From Cronobacter sakazakii (GTDB taxonomy: Bacteria; Pseudomonadota; Gammaproteobacteria; Enterobacterales; Enterobacteriaceae), in the NCBI RefSeq assembly GCF_000982825.1, contig NZ_CP011047.1, positions 1,116,001 through 1,180,000 on the forward strand: a stretch of DNA of 64,000 nt, in the 5' to 3' direction. Numbering within the stretch: position 1 is the stretch's first letter; each line of letters starts with the position of its first letter. The notes under the pieces are model-generated. The model saw nothing but the letters and a program-made list of their open reading frames with translations. It had not been told where the DNA came from and made no database searches. Below are positions 34,462 through 43,804 of this stretch, piece after piece. Both the position numbers and the translations under genes were made by a program.

Positions 34462-35286
34462 ATGATATCGACTTCAATTCGACGATTAGGGGCGGCGCTG
34501 TGTATGTTAGCCACCCTGGCATTTTCGGGTGAAGTGCTGGCAACGCAGCACACAACGAAAAAGAGCCACACAGTACACGTTACAAAGACAAGCGGTAAAA
34601 AACTGGCAAGCAGTAAAAAAGAGTATTCTCGCAATAGTGTAATAAGTGGTTCACTGCCTGATTTGCGAAAATACCCTTCCGGAACACCACGGAAAAAAGC
34701 GTTTCTCCGGACCGTCATGCCTTACATTACCAGCCAGAACGCGGCTATTTCCGCAGAGCGTAACTGGCTTATTTCAAAGCAGTATGACGCCCAGTGGTCG
34801 CCTGCTGAACGCGCGCGCCTGAAAGATATCGCGAAGCGTTACAAGGTAAAATGGAACGGCAACACGCGTCGCGTACCGTGGAATACGCTGTTTGAACGTG
34901 TCGATATTATTCCTGCCAGCATGGTCGCGACCATGGCGGCGGCGGAAAGCGGCTGGGGAACCTCGAAACTTGCCCGTAATAACAACAACTTGTTCGGCAT
35001 GAAATGCGCGAGCAAGCGTTGTAATAACGAACCAGGCAAAGTGAAAGGGTATTCTCACTTTAACTCCGTTAAAGAATCCGTTAATGCCTATGCGGTGAAT
35101 CTGAATACGCATCCGGCTTATGCTTCTTTCCGCAAATCGCGTCTGCAACTGCGTAAAGCGGATCAGGAAGTGACGGCCAGTAATATGATCCATAAGCTGA
35201 AAGGCTATTCCACTAAAGGGAAAAGCTATAACAATTATCTGTTTGCCATGTATCAGGATAATCAGCACCTGCTGGCAACCAATTAA
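34462..35286 (+). CDS. bax: Bax, glucosaminidase-domain protein
   Basis: Bax belongs to the mannosyl-glycoprotein endo-beta-N-acetylglucosaminidase-like (GH73, FlgJ-type) family and is presumed to trim peptidoglycan. The 274-residue protein has an N-terminal signal peptide (about residues 1-27, ending in SGEVLA), a basic Ser/Lys-rich linker, then the glucosaminidase domain from about residue 130. That domain holds the catalytic Glu in VATMAAAESGWGTSKLARNNNNLFGMKC. A GGAG site precedes the ATG. It is divergent from malS and adjacent to xylR, the same order as E. coli. Confidence 0.92.
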   Translation: MISTSIRRLGAALCMLATLAFSGEVLATQHTTKKSHTVHVTKTSGKKLASSKKEYSRNSVISGSLPDLRKYPSGTPRKKAFLRTVMPYITSQNAAISAERNWLISKQYDAQWSPAERARLKDIAKRYKVKWNGNTRRVPWNTLFERVDIIPASMVATMAAAESGWGTSKLARNNNNLFGMKCASKRCNNEPGKVKGYSHFNSVKESVNAYAVNLNTHPAYASFRKSRLQLRKADQEVTASNMIHKLKGYSTKGKSYNNYLFAMYQDNQHLLATN

Positions 35287-35311
35287 TTAACGGCTCTGAT
35301 GAATCAGGCGC

Positions 35312-35341
35312 AAAAAACGTCTTCTTCGGAAGACGTTTTTT
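35312..35341 (+). terminator. Intrinsic terminator of bax
   Basis: ACGTCTTC-TTCG-GAAGACGT with A-run before and six T after. It lies 25 bases after the bax stop and faces xylR, so it may act on both transcripts. Confidence 0.92.
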
Positions 35342-35430
35342 ATTGCTTTTCGCAGCGTTGTATCCAGACACTATTAACGCCTGCCAGCATAAGCGTCGCT
35401 TAACGTTTTTACGTTAAACTGCCGCGCACG

Positions 35431-36609
35431 CTATATCATCACCTCGCTGAATCTGTCGCGATACTCCTTCGGCGTGGTGTCATACTCTTTCCTGAATACC
35501 GAATAGAAATATTGCAGCGACGGATAGCCGCACATCTGTGAAATTTCGTTAATGCTCAATGAGGTAGAAATCAGCAGGCTGCGCGCTTTTTCCAGCTTCT
35601 CCGCATGGATCACGGCGTGAATAGTTTCGCCGACTTCTTCTTTAAAGCGCTTCTCCAGGTTAGAACGGGAAATCCCGACCGCATCCAGTACCTGTTCGAC
35701 TTTGATCCCTTTACAGGCGTGATTGCGAATATAGTGCATCGCCTGAATGACGGCGGGATCGTGCAGCGAGCGGTAATCCGTAGAGCGCCGCTCCACTACA
35801 CGCGCGGGCGGCACCAGAACACGCTGGAGCGGCAGGTTTTCATTATCCAGCAGGCGATGTAGCAGCTTCGCGGCCTGATATCCCATCTGGCGCGTGCCTT
35901 GCGCCACAGAAGAGAGCGCCACGCGGGAGAGATAGCGGGTCAGCTCTTCGTTATCAATGCCGATAACGCACAGTTTCTCCGGCACCGGAATATGTAAATG
36001 CTCGCATACCTGAAGCAGATGGCGGGCACGGGCATCCGTCACGGCGATAATGCCGGTCTGCGGCGGCAGCGTCTGGAGCCAGTCAGAAAGCCGGTTCTGG
36101 GCGTGCTGCCAGTTTTCCGGCGCGGTCTCCAGCCCCTGATAAATCACGCCACGGTATTTCTCACGCGCGACCAGTTCGCTAAACGCATGCTCGCGCTCGG
36201 CGGCCCAGCGCTTGCCGCTGGACGAGGGAAGTCCATAAAAGGCGAAACGGTGCACGCCCTTCTCTTTGAGATGTAAAAACGCGCTTTCGACCAGCGCGTA
36301 GTTGTCTGTCGCGATGTAGTGCACTGGCGGGTAGTGCTCGGGCCGGTGATAAGAGCCGCCGACGCCGACGATCGGCACCTCGACATCTTTTAGCAACTGC
36401 TCGATTTCCGGGTCGTCAAAATCGGCGATGACCCCATCGCCAAGCCACTCTTTAATATTCTCAATTCGGGTGCGGAAATCCTCTTCCATGAAGATATCCC
36501 ACTCTGATTGTGAAGCCTGCAAGTACTCACCAACGCCTTCAACCACCTGACGGTCATAAGCTTTGTTGGCATTGAACAGCAGCGTAATGCGATGACGCTT
36601 TTCAAACAT
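35431..36609 (-). CDS. xylR: Xylose operon activator XylR
   Basis: XylR is the xylose-responsive activator of xylAB and xylFGH. The 392-residue protein combines a LacI/periplasmic-binding-protein-like sensor (residues about 1-275, beginning KRHRITLLFNANKAYDRQ) with a C-terminal AraC-type double helix-turn-helix (about 285-390, including VGISRSNLEKRFKEEVG and CGYPSLQYFYSVFRKEYDTTPKEYR). This order, sensor first, is the XylR hallmark. It lies downstream of xylH on the same strand, separated by 98 bases that contain a perfect 10-bp inverted repeat. Confidence 0.97.
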   Translation of the reverse strand: MFEKRHRITLLFNANKAYDRQVVEGVGEYLQASQSEWDIFMEEDFRTRIENIKEWLGDGVIADFDDPEIEQLLKDVEVPIVGVGGSYHRPEHYPPVHYIATDNYALVESAFLHLKEKGVHRFAFYGLPSSSGKRWAAEREHAFSELVAREKYRGVIYQGLETAPENWQHAQNRLSDWLQTLPPQTGIIAVTDARARHLLQVCEHLHIPVPEKLCVIGIDNEELTRYLSRVALSSVAQGTRQMGYQAAKLLHRLLDNENLPLQRVLVPPARVVERRSTDYRSLHDPAVIQAMHYIRNHACKGIKVEQVLDAVGISRSNLEKRFKEEVGETIHAVIHAEKLEKARSLLISTSLSINEISQMCGYPSLQYFYSVFRKEYDTTPKEYRDRFSEVMI

Positions 36610-36677
36610 AGTGACAGTATCCGGCCTTGAACCTGTTGTTTGAATAACACATATCCCGCGAGGCAGGATAACCGCGC

Positions 36678-36702
36678 ACCTGCAATGTGATCCATTGCAG
36701 GT
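36678..36702. repeat. Perfect inverted repeat between xylH and xylR
   Basis: ACCTGCAATG-TGATC-CATTGCAGGT, a 10-bp stem with a five-base loop. No T-run follows on either strand, so it looks more like an RNA stem that sets relative xylH/xylR transcript levels than a full terminator. Confidence 0.7.
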
Positions 36703-36707
36703 TATGT

Positions 36708-37898
36708 TTATGCGCGTCGGCGCGTCGCGGAATCCATCCAGACCGCCAGCAGCAAAATGGCCCCTTTGACGATGTATTGCCAGAAGGTGGGCACGTCCAT
36801 CATGCTCATGCCGTTATCAAGTGACGCCATAATAAATGCGCCCATCACCGCGCCTGCGACGCTCCCGACGCCGCCCGCAAGGCTGGTGCCGCCGATAACA
36901 CAGGCGGCGATGGCGTCCAGTTCGGCGATATTCCCGGCCGAAGGTGACCCGGCCCCGAGGCGCGAGCTTAAAATCAGGCCGGCGATCGCGACCATCACAC
37001 CGTTTATCGCAAACACTGCAAGCTTAGTACGCTCCACGTTAATGCCGGAAAGCCGTGCGGCGTCGATATTGCCACCGATGGCGTATATGCGGCGACCAAA
37101 CGCCGTATGGAGCGCCATAAACATGCCTGCCAGCAGAAGGAACGTTAGGATGAGTACTGGTGTGGGCACGCCGCGATAATCATTCAGCAGCCAGATGGCA
37201 CCCAGCACAATCACCGCCGTCAGCGCCTGCTTGCTGACAACGGCACTGGAGGGCGTTGAGGTCAGCCCGAGCGCCTGGCGGCGCATCCGACCGCGCCACT
37301 GCCAGAAAATAAACAGCGCCAGCCCGAGCGCGCCGATGGCAAAGCCGACGCCGCCCGGCAGATAGCTCTGGCCAATCTGTGACATCGCTGGGCTTGTCGG
37401 CGACACCGTCGTGCCGTTGGTGATGCCTATCAGCACGCCGCGAAACGCGAGCATTCCCGCCAGGGTGACAATAAATGACGGGACTTTGCGGTAAGCGACC
37501 CACCAGCCGTTCCATGCGCCCAGCAGCAGGCCCAGCAGTAACGTGACGACAATCGTCAGCGGCAGCGGCCAGCCCAGCCAGACGTCAAAAATCGCCGCTG
37601 CCCCGCCCAGCAGACCCATCATTGAACCGACAGAAAGATCGATTTCTGCGGAAATAATAACGAAGACCATCCCGACCGCCAGAATGCCGGTAATCGCGGT
37701 CTGGCGCAGCAGGTTTGAGATATTACGGGCGCTCAGGTACGCGCCGTCGGTCATGAAAGTGAAGAACAGCATAATGACCACGATGGCCGCGATCATCACA
37801 AAGACCTGAACGTTGATTTTATTCAGTGCGCCGAACGAGACCGGCGAAGTGGCTGACGGCGCGGCCAGCTTGATTTCAGACGGATTGTTTTTCGACAT
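36708..37898 (-). CDS. xylH: Xylose ABC transporter permease XylH
   Basis: XylH is the inner-membrane permease of the high-affinity D-xylose importer. The 396 residues (E. coli 393) include around ten to twelve hydrophobic segments. Sugar-permease (RbsC-type) motifs are visible, including the ISAEIDLSVGSMMGL stretch near residues 82-96 and AACVIGGTSLAGGVGSVAGAVMGA near 335-358. Its first 23 bases overlap xylG, so translation is coupled. It works with XylG ATPase and XylF binding protein encoded immediately upstream. Confidence 0.97.
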   Translation of the reverse strand: MSKNNPSEIKLAAPSATSPVSFGALNKINVQVFVMIAAIVVIMLFFTFMTDGAYLSARNISNLLRQTAITGILAVGMVFVIISAEIDLSVGSMMGLLGGAAAIFDVWLGWPLPLTIVVTLLLGLLLGAWNGWWVAYRKVPSFIVTLAGMLAFRGVLIGITNGTTVSPTSPAMSQIGQSYLPGGVGFAIGALGLALFIFWQWRGRMRRQALGLTSTPSSAVVSKQALTAVIVLGAIWLLNDYRGVPTPVLILTFLLLAGMFMALHTAFGRRIYAIGGNIDAARLSGINVERTKLAVFAINGVMVAIAGLILSSRLGAGSPSAGNIAELDAIAACVIGGTSLAGGVGSVAGAVMGAFIMASLDNGMSMMDVPTFWQYIVKGAILLLAVWMDSATRRRA

Positions 37899-39417
37899 GG
37901 CGATCGCTCCTCAGGGCGGCTTCCATCACCTGTTCTTGCGTGAGATGGCGGTTAACGAGATTGGCTTTTAGTCGGCCTTCATGCATCACCAGTACCCGGT
38001 CGCTCAGACCGAGCACTTCCGGCAGTTCCGATGAGATAACAATGACGGCGATACCCTGCTGCACCAGCTGGTGAATGAGTTTGTAGATTTCATATTTGGC
38101 ACCGATATCAATGCCGCGCGTCGGTTCATCGAGAATAAGAATGCGAGGGTTTAGCAGCAGGCAGCGCGCGAGAATCGCTTTTTGCTGATTGCCGCCGCTC
38201 AGGCGGCCTATCGCCAGCATCGGCGACGCGGTTTTCACTTTCAGGCGCTGTAGCGAATCCAGAATGCATTGCTGTTCCGCCGCTGCATCCAGCGCACTGA
38301 GCGGCCCGCTGAACTCATCCAGCGCGGCGAGCGTAATGTTCTGCCCAACCGCCATCACCGGCACAATGCCATCTTTTTTGCGATCCTCCGGCACCATCGC
38401 GATCCCGTGGGCGATGGCCTGTTGGCAGTTGCGAAGCGATACCGGCTTGCCGTCGATAAAAATGTCGCCCTGCCAGCGCCCAGGCCATACGCCGAACAGG
38501 CACTGCATTGCCTCGGTACGCCCGGCACCGACCAGCCCGGCGATGCCAAGAATTTCACCACGACGCAGCGAAAATGAGAGATCGCTGACGCGCTTGATAT
38601 GACGGTTCACCGGGTGCCAGGCCGTCAGGTTTTCCACACGCAAAATTTCATCACCGGGCGTATGAGGCTCGCTCGGGTAGAGGGCCGTCAGTTCGCGGCC
38701 CACCATCATTGAGATGATCTCCTCTTCACTCATTTGCGCGGCCGGGCGTGTGCCGACCGGTTTGCCATCCCTGATGACGCAAATGGTGTCGGATATCGCT
38801 TTTACTTCGTTTAGTTTGTGGGAGATGTAAATGCAGGCGATATCGTGCTGCTGAAGATCGCGAATGATATCCAGCAACAGCGCAGTCTCCTGCTCGGTGA
38901 GTGATGCCGTAGGCTCATCCAGCACCAGCAGACGCACCTGTTTATTCAGTGCTTTCGCGATCTCCACCAGTTGCTGCTGGCCAAGGCCGAGATCGCCCGT
39001 TCGGGTATGCGGAGAAACAAACAGGCTCACCTGCGCCAGCAGTTTTTCGCAGCGCACCGTCATGGCGTCGTAATCCAGCACGCCGTGGCGCGTGATTTCC
39101 GCACCAAGGAAGATGTTCTCCAGTACCGTCAGATTTTTTACCAGCGCCAGTTCCTGGTGAATAATCGCTATCCCTTTGCGCTCGGTATCACGAATATGGG
39201 CTGGCTTGAGCGGCTCACCGGCAAATGTGATTTCGCCTTCATAGCTGCCCCAGGGGTAGATCCCGCACAGCACTTTCATCAGCGTTGATTTGCCGGAGCC
39301 GTTTTCACCGCACAGCGACATCACCTCGCCTGGTGCCAGCGCGAGCGACACGTTATCGACCGCTTTAACGGCGCCGAAGGCTTTGGTGATATTTTTCATT
39401 TCGAGTAAATAAGGCAT
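37876..39417 (-). CDS. xylG: Xylose ABC transporter ATPase XylG
   Basis: XylG is the tandem-domain ATPase of the xylose importer, on the cytoplasmic face. At 513 residues it equals the E. coli length. The first half has Walker A GENGSGKST near residues 38-46, signature DLGLGQQQLVEIAKAL and Walker B LLVLDEPTAS. The second half has GLVGAGRTE, LSGGNQQKAILARCLL and ILILDEPTRGID. The degenerate second Walker A (GAGRTE) is normal for this family. It is in the order xylF-xylG-xylH. Confidence 0.97.
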   Translation of the reverse strand: MPYLLEMKNITKAFGAVKAVDNVSLALAPGEVMSLCGENGSGKSTLMKVLCGIYPWGSYEGEITFAGEPLKPAHIRDTERKGIAIIHQELALVKNLTVLENIFLGAEITRHGVLDYDAMTVRCEKLLAQVSLFVSPHTRTGDLGLGQQQLVEIAKALNKQVRLLVLDEPTASLTEQETALLLDIIRDLQQHDIACIYISHKLNEVKAISDTICVIRDGKPVGTRPAAQMSEEEIISMMVGRELTALYPSEPHTPGDEILRVENLTAWHPVNRHIKRVSDLSFSLRRGEILGIAGLVGAGRTEAMQCLFGVWPGRWQGDIFIDGKPVSLRNCQQAIAHGIAMVPEDRKKDGIVPVMAVGQNITLAALDEFSGPLSALDAAAEQQCILDSLQRLKVKTASPMLAIGRLSGGNQQKAILARCLLLNPRILILDEPTRGIDIGAKYEIYKLIHQLVQQGIAVIVISSELPEVLGLSDRVLVMHEGRLKANLVNRHLTQEQVMEAALRSDRHVEKQSV

Positions 39418-39452
39418 AACAAGTCCGCCTGCACTGGTCGGAGGGCGTCACT

Positions 39453-39478
39453 GGCGTTTACGGCGAACCGCAAACGCC
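39453..39478 (-). repeat. Intercistronic hairpin between xylF and xylG
   Basis: On the minus strand GGCGTTTGCGG-TTCG-CCGTAAACGCC makes an 11-bp stem with a single G-U type mismatch and a stable TTCG loop. It lies directly after xylF and before xylG. Confidence 0.75.
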
Positions 39479-39484
39479 GTGGGA

Positions 39485-40477
39485 TTACAGTTCGCTCTTC
39501 TTATGGAAGCCGTCTTTAATGACGGTGGATTCAATATTGGATTTATCCACCTTGATGGGGGTTAACAGGCGCGCAGGCACTTCTTTCAGCCCGTTATTAA
39601 GTGTGGCGTCGGATTTAGGCTGCTTATCGTTGCCAAGCTCCACCGCGACTTCGGCGGCCGTATTAGCAAGCTGTGTGATCGGTTTATAAACCGTCATGGT
39701 CTGTGTGCCAGCGATGATGCGCTTGATTCCGGCAAGGTCGGCATCCTGACCAGAAATAGCCACTTTCCCGGCAAGCCCTTGCGCGCTCAGCGCCTGAATA
39801 GCGCCACCTGCGGTCGCGTCGTTAGAAGCGACGACAGCATCGATTTTGTTATTGTTCGCGGTCAGCGCGTTTTCCATAATTTTCAGCGCATTTTCTGGTA
39901 GCCAGCCATCCACCCACTGATCGCCGACGACTTTTATTTTCCCGCTATCAATAAATGGCTTAAGAACTTTCATCTGGCCATCGCGGAACAGGCGCGCGTT
40001 ATTATCGACCGGCGAGCCGCCCATCAGGAAATAATTCCCTTGCGGCACCTTATCGACCAGGCTTTGCGCCTGGAGTTCGCCCACTTTCTCATTATCGAAA
40101 GAAATATAGAAATCGATATCGGCATTATTGATCATACGATCATACGCCAGCACTTTAATTCCTTCGCGTTTTGCCTCGGCGACAACGTTACTTAATACCT
40201 GCCCGTTATAGGGAATAATGACCAGCACATCAACGCCGCGGTTGATCATGTTTTCAATCTGCGACATTTGGGTTTCTTCATTGCCGTTCGCCGACTGCAC
40301 AAACACTTTGGCGCCCAGTGACTCTGCTTTACTGACGAAAATGTCGCGATCTTTCTGCCATCGCTCAAGGCGCAGGTCGTCGATCGCCATGCCAATTTTG
40401 ACGTCTTTTGCGATGCCGCTGAAGCTGGTCAACACCAGCGACGCGCACAGGGTAAGAATAAGCTGCTTTATTTTCAT
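39485..40477 (-). CDS. xylF: Xylose-binding periplasmic protein XylF
   Basis: XylF captures D-xylose in the periplasm for XylGH. The protein has 330 residues and a signal peptide (MKIKQLILTLCASLVLTSFSGIA). The mature part starts KDVKIGMAIDDLRLERWQKD, which contains conserved sugar-contact residues, and continues with the type I binding-protein fold (VFVQSANGNEETQMSQIENMI; SNDATAGGAIQAL). It is first in the xylFGH operon and divergent from xylA across a 382-base control region. A stable hairpin between it and xylG could favour its mRNA. Confidence 0.97.
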   Translation of the reverse strand: MKIKQLILTLCASLVLTSFSGIAKDVKIGMAIDDLRLERWQKDRDIFVSKAESLGAKVFVQSANGNEETQMSQIENMINRGVDVLVIIPYNGQVLSNVVAEAKREGIKVLAYDRMINNADIDFYISFDNEKVGELQAQSLVDKVPQGNYFLMGGSPVDNNARLFRDGQMKVLKPFIDSGKIKVVGDQWVDGWLPENALKIMENALTANNNKIDAVVASNDATAGGAIQALSAQGLAGKVAISGQDADLAGIKRIIAGTQTMTVYKPITQLANTAAEVAVELGNDKQPKSDATLNNGLKEVPARLLTPIKVDKSNIESTVIKDGFHKKSEL

Positions 40478-40859
40478 GATTTTTATACCTGTTCCAGTGT
40501 TACGAATGGGCTTAATTCATCGGGGACGAAACGGACATTCATACTTACGGACGCAGGAATTTTTAGCGCGGAAAGGCTGGCGATCAATTACAGATTTTAA
40601 TCTTCGGGTTACGTTTTTTTGTTTATTTCTGATTTTATGACGCCGATCGGATTTCTAATGTTAAATCCAAAGCTTTCACAAATAAAATGGAATTTATCGC
40701 GCAATGCAATATTGAAAGGAACTAACTTGGTTTTTGCGAGCCAGCGCACATTTGTGCATTCTCTTAATCGCAGTGTGAAATAACGTAATTGAGCAAAGGG
40801 AAAGTAAATTCCAGGATTAATTTATTCTCGCTGGAACAGCCCTGATTACGGAGTTAATT
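40478..40859. promoter_or_regulatory. Divergent xylF-xylA control region
   Basis: This 382-base spacer holds no gene. The xylA-proximal 110 bases (GCGCACATTTGTGCATT, then CAGTGTGAAATAACGTAATT) closely resemble the E. coli xylA promoter, where XylR and CRP act. TGTGA at 40772 region is a CRP half-site. An AT-rich block in the middle (about 40600-40700) probably holds the xylF promoter. Individual XylR sites cannot be assigned with certainty by eye. Confidence 0.7.
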
Positions 40860-42182
40860 ATGCCGACTTATTTCGACCAACTTGAACGTGTGCGTTATGA
40901 AGGCCCGAAAACCACGAATCCCCTGGCATTCCGCCATTACAATCCTGACGAGTTGGTTGCCGGCAAGCGTATGGAAGACCATCTGCGTTTCGCTGCCTGC
41001 TACTGGCACACGTTCTGCTGGAACGGCTCGGATATGTTTGGTGTTGGCGCGTTTGAACGCCCGTGGCAGCAAGCAGGCGACGCGCTGAGCCTCGCGAAAC
41101 GCAAAGCCGACGTGGCCTTTGAGTTTTTCCATAAGCTCAACGTGCCTTACTACTGCTTCCATGACGTTGACGTATCGCCGGAAGGCGCGTCGCTGAAGGA
41201 GTACCTGAACAACTTCGCCCAGATGGTAGAAGTGCTGGCGCAGAAGCAACAAGAGAGCGGCGTGAAGCTGCTGTGGGGCACCGCCAACTGCTTTACCCAC
41301 CCGCGCTACGGCGCAGGCGCCGCCACCAACCCTGACCCGGAAGTCTTCTCCTGGGCAGCCACGCAGGTGGTCACCGCCATGAACGCGACACATCAACTGG
41401 GCGGTGAAAACTATGTGCTGTGGGGCGGGCGTGAAGGCTACGAAACGCTGCTCAACACCGATCTGCGCCAGGAGCGTGAACAGCTTGGCCGCTTTATGCA
41501 GATGGTGGTCGAGCATAAACACAAAACCGGTTTTCGCGGTACGCTGCTTATCGAGCCAAAACCGCAGGAACCGACTAAACATCAGTACGACTACGATGCG
41601 GCAACCGTGTATGGCTTCCTGAAACAGTTCGGCCTTGAGAAAGAGATTAAGCTTAACATCGAGGCCAACCACGCCACGCTTGCGGGCCACTCTTTCCACC
41701 ATGAGATTGCCAGCGCCATCGCGCTTGGTCTGTTTGGCTCGGTGGATGCGAATCGCGGTGACCCGCAGCTCGGCTGGGATACCGACCAGTTCCCGAACAG
41801 TGTCGAAGAGAACGCCCTGGTGATGTATGAAATCCTCAAAGCGGGCGGCTTCACGACCGGTGGGCTGAATTTTGACGCCAAAGTGCGCCGTCAGAGCACC
41901 GATAAATATGACCTGTTTTATGGTCATATCGGCGCGATGGATACGATGGCGCTGTCGCTGAAAGTCGCGGCGAAAATGCTCGAAGAGGGCGAACTGGATA
42001 AACGTGTCGCCCGCCGTTATGCCGGCTGGAACGGCGAACTTGGTCAGCAGATCCTGAAAGGGCAGATGACACTGGCTGAACTGGCGCAATACGCCGAGCA
42101 GCATAATCTGGCACCGCAGCATCAGAGCGGACATCAGGAACAGCTGGAAAACCTGGTAAATTATTATCTGTTTGATAAGTAA
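40860..42182 (+). CDS. xylA: Xylose isomerase XylA
   Basis: XylA converts D-xylose to D-xylulose in the cytoplasm with two divalent metal ions. The 440-residue protein is the class II enzyme size. The catalytic His is in YYCFHDVDVSPEG near residue 101, the substrate/metal region LWGGREGYE near 187, the metal-binding KLNIEANHATLAGH near 259-272, and NRGDPQLGWDTDQFP near 299-313, all at expected positions. It is divergent from xylFGH and followed by xylB, with a small GC hairpin in between. Confidence 0.98.
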   Translation: MPTYFDQLERVRYEGPKTTNPLAFRHYNPDELVAGKRMEDHLRFAACYWHTFCWNGSDMFGVGAFERPWQQAGDALSLAKRKADVAFEFFHKLNVPYYCFHDVDVSPEGASLKEYLNNFAQMVEVLAQKQQESGVKLLWGTANCFTHPRYGAGAATNPDPEVFSWAATQVVTAMNATHQLGGENYVLWGGREGYETLLNTDLRQEREQLGRFMQMVVEHKHKTGFRGTLLIEPKPQEPTKHQYDYDAATVYGFLKQFGLEKEIKLNIEANHATLAGHSFHHEIASAIALGLFGSVDANRGDPQLGWDTDQFPNSVEENALVMYEILKAGGFTTGGLNFDAKVRRQSTDKYDLFYGHIGAMDTMALSLKVAAKMLEEGELDKRVARRYAGWNGELGQQILKGQMTLAELAQYAEQHNLAPQHQSGHQEQLENLVNYYLFDK

Positions 42183-42191
42183 AACGCGTTG

Positions 42192-42209
42192 CGCCGCCTT
42201 CGGGCGGCG
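42192..42209 (+). repeat. Intercistronic hairpin between xylA and xylB
   Basis: CGCCGCC-TTCG-GGCGGCG, ten bases after the xylA stop. A stable loop in a 45-base spacer and no T-run suggest mRNA stabilisation of xylA or partial attenuation of xylB. Confidence 0.65.
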
Positions 42210-42227
42210 TCCTGCACAGGAGCGGCT

Positions 42228-43682
42228 ATGTATATCGGGATCGACCTTGGGACATCAGGGGTAAAAGTTATTCTGCTGGATGAGCAGGGAGCGCTTGTCG
42301 CCTCGCACAGCGAAGCGTTGCAGGTCTCCCGTCCACATCCGTTGTGGTCGGAGCAAGATCCCGAAAGCTGGTGGCAGGCAACTGACCGCGCTATGCAGGC
42401 GCTGGGTGCGCAGCACAGCCTGCGAGACGTGAAAGCGATTGGCTTGAGCGGACAGATGCATGGCGCGACCTTGCTCGATACACATCAGCGAATTTTGCGC
42501 CCGGCAATCCTCTGGAATGACGGGCGAAGCGCGCAGGAGTGCGCCATCCTTGAAGAAAACGTATCCGATTCGCGTGAAATTACCGGCAATCTCATGATGC
42601 CCGGCTTCACCGCGCCGAAACTGCTGTGGGTAGCGCGTCACGAGCCGGACATTTTCAGGCAAACCGACAAGGTGCTGCTGCCAAAGGATTACCTGCGTCT
42701 GCGCATGACCGGTGTATTCGCGAGCGACATGTCCGATGCGGCAGGCACGATGTGGTTGAACGTGGCGCAGCGCGACTGGAGCGATGCCATGCTGGCGGCG
42801 TGTCACCTGCAACGCGAGCATATGCCTGCGCTGTTTGAAGGCAGTGAAATCACAGGCGAGCTGAAAGATGACGTTGCCAGGGCGTGGGGCATGAAAGCAG
42901 TGCCGGTGGTGGCAGGCGGTGGCGATAACGCCGCGGGTGCGGTGGGCGTTGGTCTTGCTGAACCGGGCCAGGCGATGCTGTCGCTCGGTACATCTGGCGT
43001 TTACTTTGCCGTCAGCGATGGCTTTCGGGCAAACCCTGAAAGCGCGGTGCATAGCTTCTGCCATGCCTTACCGGCGCGCTGGCATTTGATGTCAGTGATG
43101 CTGAGCGCTGCGTCGTGCCTCGACTGGGCGGCAAGGATTACCGGCGCGGGAAGCGTACCGGCGCTGCTTACCGCGGCGCAAAGCGCGCGCGACGACGTGG
43201 GTGCTGTCTGGTTCCTGCCGTATCTTTCCGGTGAGCGCACACCTCACAATAATCCGCTGGCGAAAGGCGTGTTTTTCGGGCTGACGCACGAGCATGGGCC
43301 TGCCGAACTGGCGCGCGCGGTGCTGGAAGGCGTGGGTTATGCGCTGGCAGACGGCATGGATGTGGTGCATGAATGCGGGGTAACGCCGCAGAGCGTTACG
43401 CTGATTGGTGGCGGCGCGCGCAGCGCGTACTGGCGGCAAATGCTGGCGGATATCAGCGGTGTGCCGCTGGATTACCGCACCGGCGGCGATGTCGGCCCGG
43501 CGCTTGGCGCGGCAAGGCTTGCGCAGATTGCGCTTTCGCCAGAGCGTCCCCTTAATGACTTACTGCCGCCGCTTGCGCTGGAACAGCAGCATCAGCCGGA
43601 TGCGGCGCGCCGACAGCGTTATGGTGAGCAGCGCGACACCTTCCGTAAGCTCTACCGGCAGTTACTGCCGTTGATGTCATAA
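42228..43682 (+). CDS. xylB: Xylulokinase XylB
   Basis: XylB phosphorylates D-xylulose to xylulose 5-phosphate, the entry to the pentose phosphate pathway. The 484-residue length equals E. coli. The FGGY-family N-terminal phosphate motif YIGIDLGTSGVKVILL is at residues 2-17. GLSGQMHG near 75-82, the catalytic Asp in VVAGGGDNAAGAVG near 229-242 and SLGTSGVYFAV near 254-264 are also present. ATG at 42228 follows AGGAG; the frame is open 39 bases further upstream through the intercistronic hairpin, which is not coding. Confidence 0.97.
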   Translation: MYIGIDLGTSGVKVILLDEQGALVASHSEALQVSRPHPLWSEQDPESWWQATDRAMQALGAQHSLRDVKAIGLSGQMHGATLLDTHQRILRPAILWNDGRSAQECAILEENVSDSREITGNLMMPGFTAPKLLWVARHEPDIFRQTDKVLLPKDYLRLRMTGVFASDMSDAAGTMWLNVAQRDWSDAMLAACHLQREHMPALFEGSEITGELKDDVARAWGMKAVPVVAGGGDNAAGAVGVGLAEPGQAMLSLGTSGVYFAVSDGFRANPESAVHSFCHALPARWHLMSVMLSAASCLDWAARITGAGSVPALLTAAQSARDDVGAVWFLPYLSGERTPHNNPLAKGVFFGLTHEHGPAELARAVLEGVGYALADGMDVVHECGVTPQSVTLIGGGARSAYWRQMLADISGVPLDYRTGGDVGPALGAARLAQIALSPERPLNDLLPPLALEQQHQPDAARRQRYGEQRDTFRKLYRQLLPLMS

Positions 43683-43684
43683 CC

Positions 43685-43728
43685 AAAAAACGGGTGTTAT
43701 GAAAGCCGTCCTGAAACACCCGTTTTTT
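43685..43728 (+). terminator. Intrinsic terminator of xylAB
   Basis: AAAAAACGGGTGTT and AACACCCGTTTTTT form a 14-bp perfect stem around a 16-base loop, just past the xylB stop. Confidence 0.88.
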
Positions 43729-43804
43729 GTCCTTTTCTGGTCTGCCCGGCGTCACTCATGCCTGTGAGAATAGGGTTCAACCCCACTTAAACAGGTGTCC
43801 TGAA

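Noticed and set aside
40854..42134. A 426-codon open frame on the minus strand
   Set aside because: It is the mirror of xylA and shows the same composition artefact.
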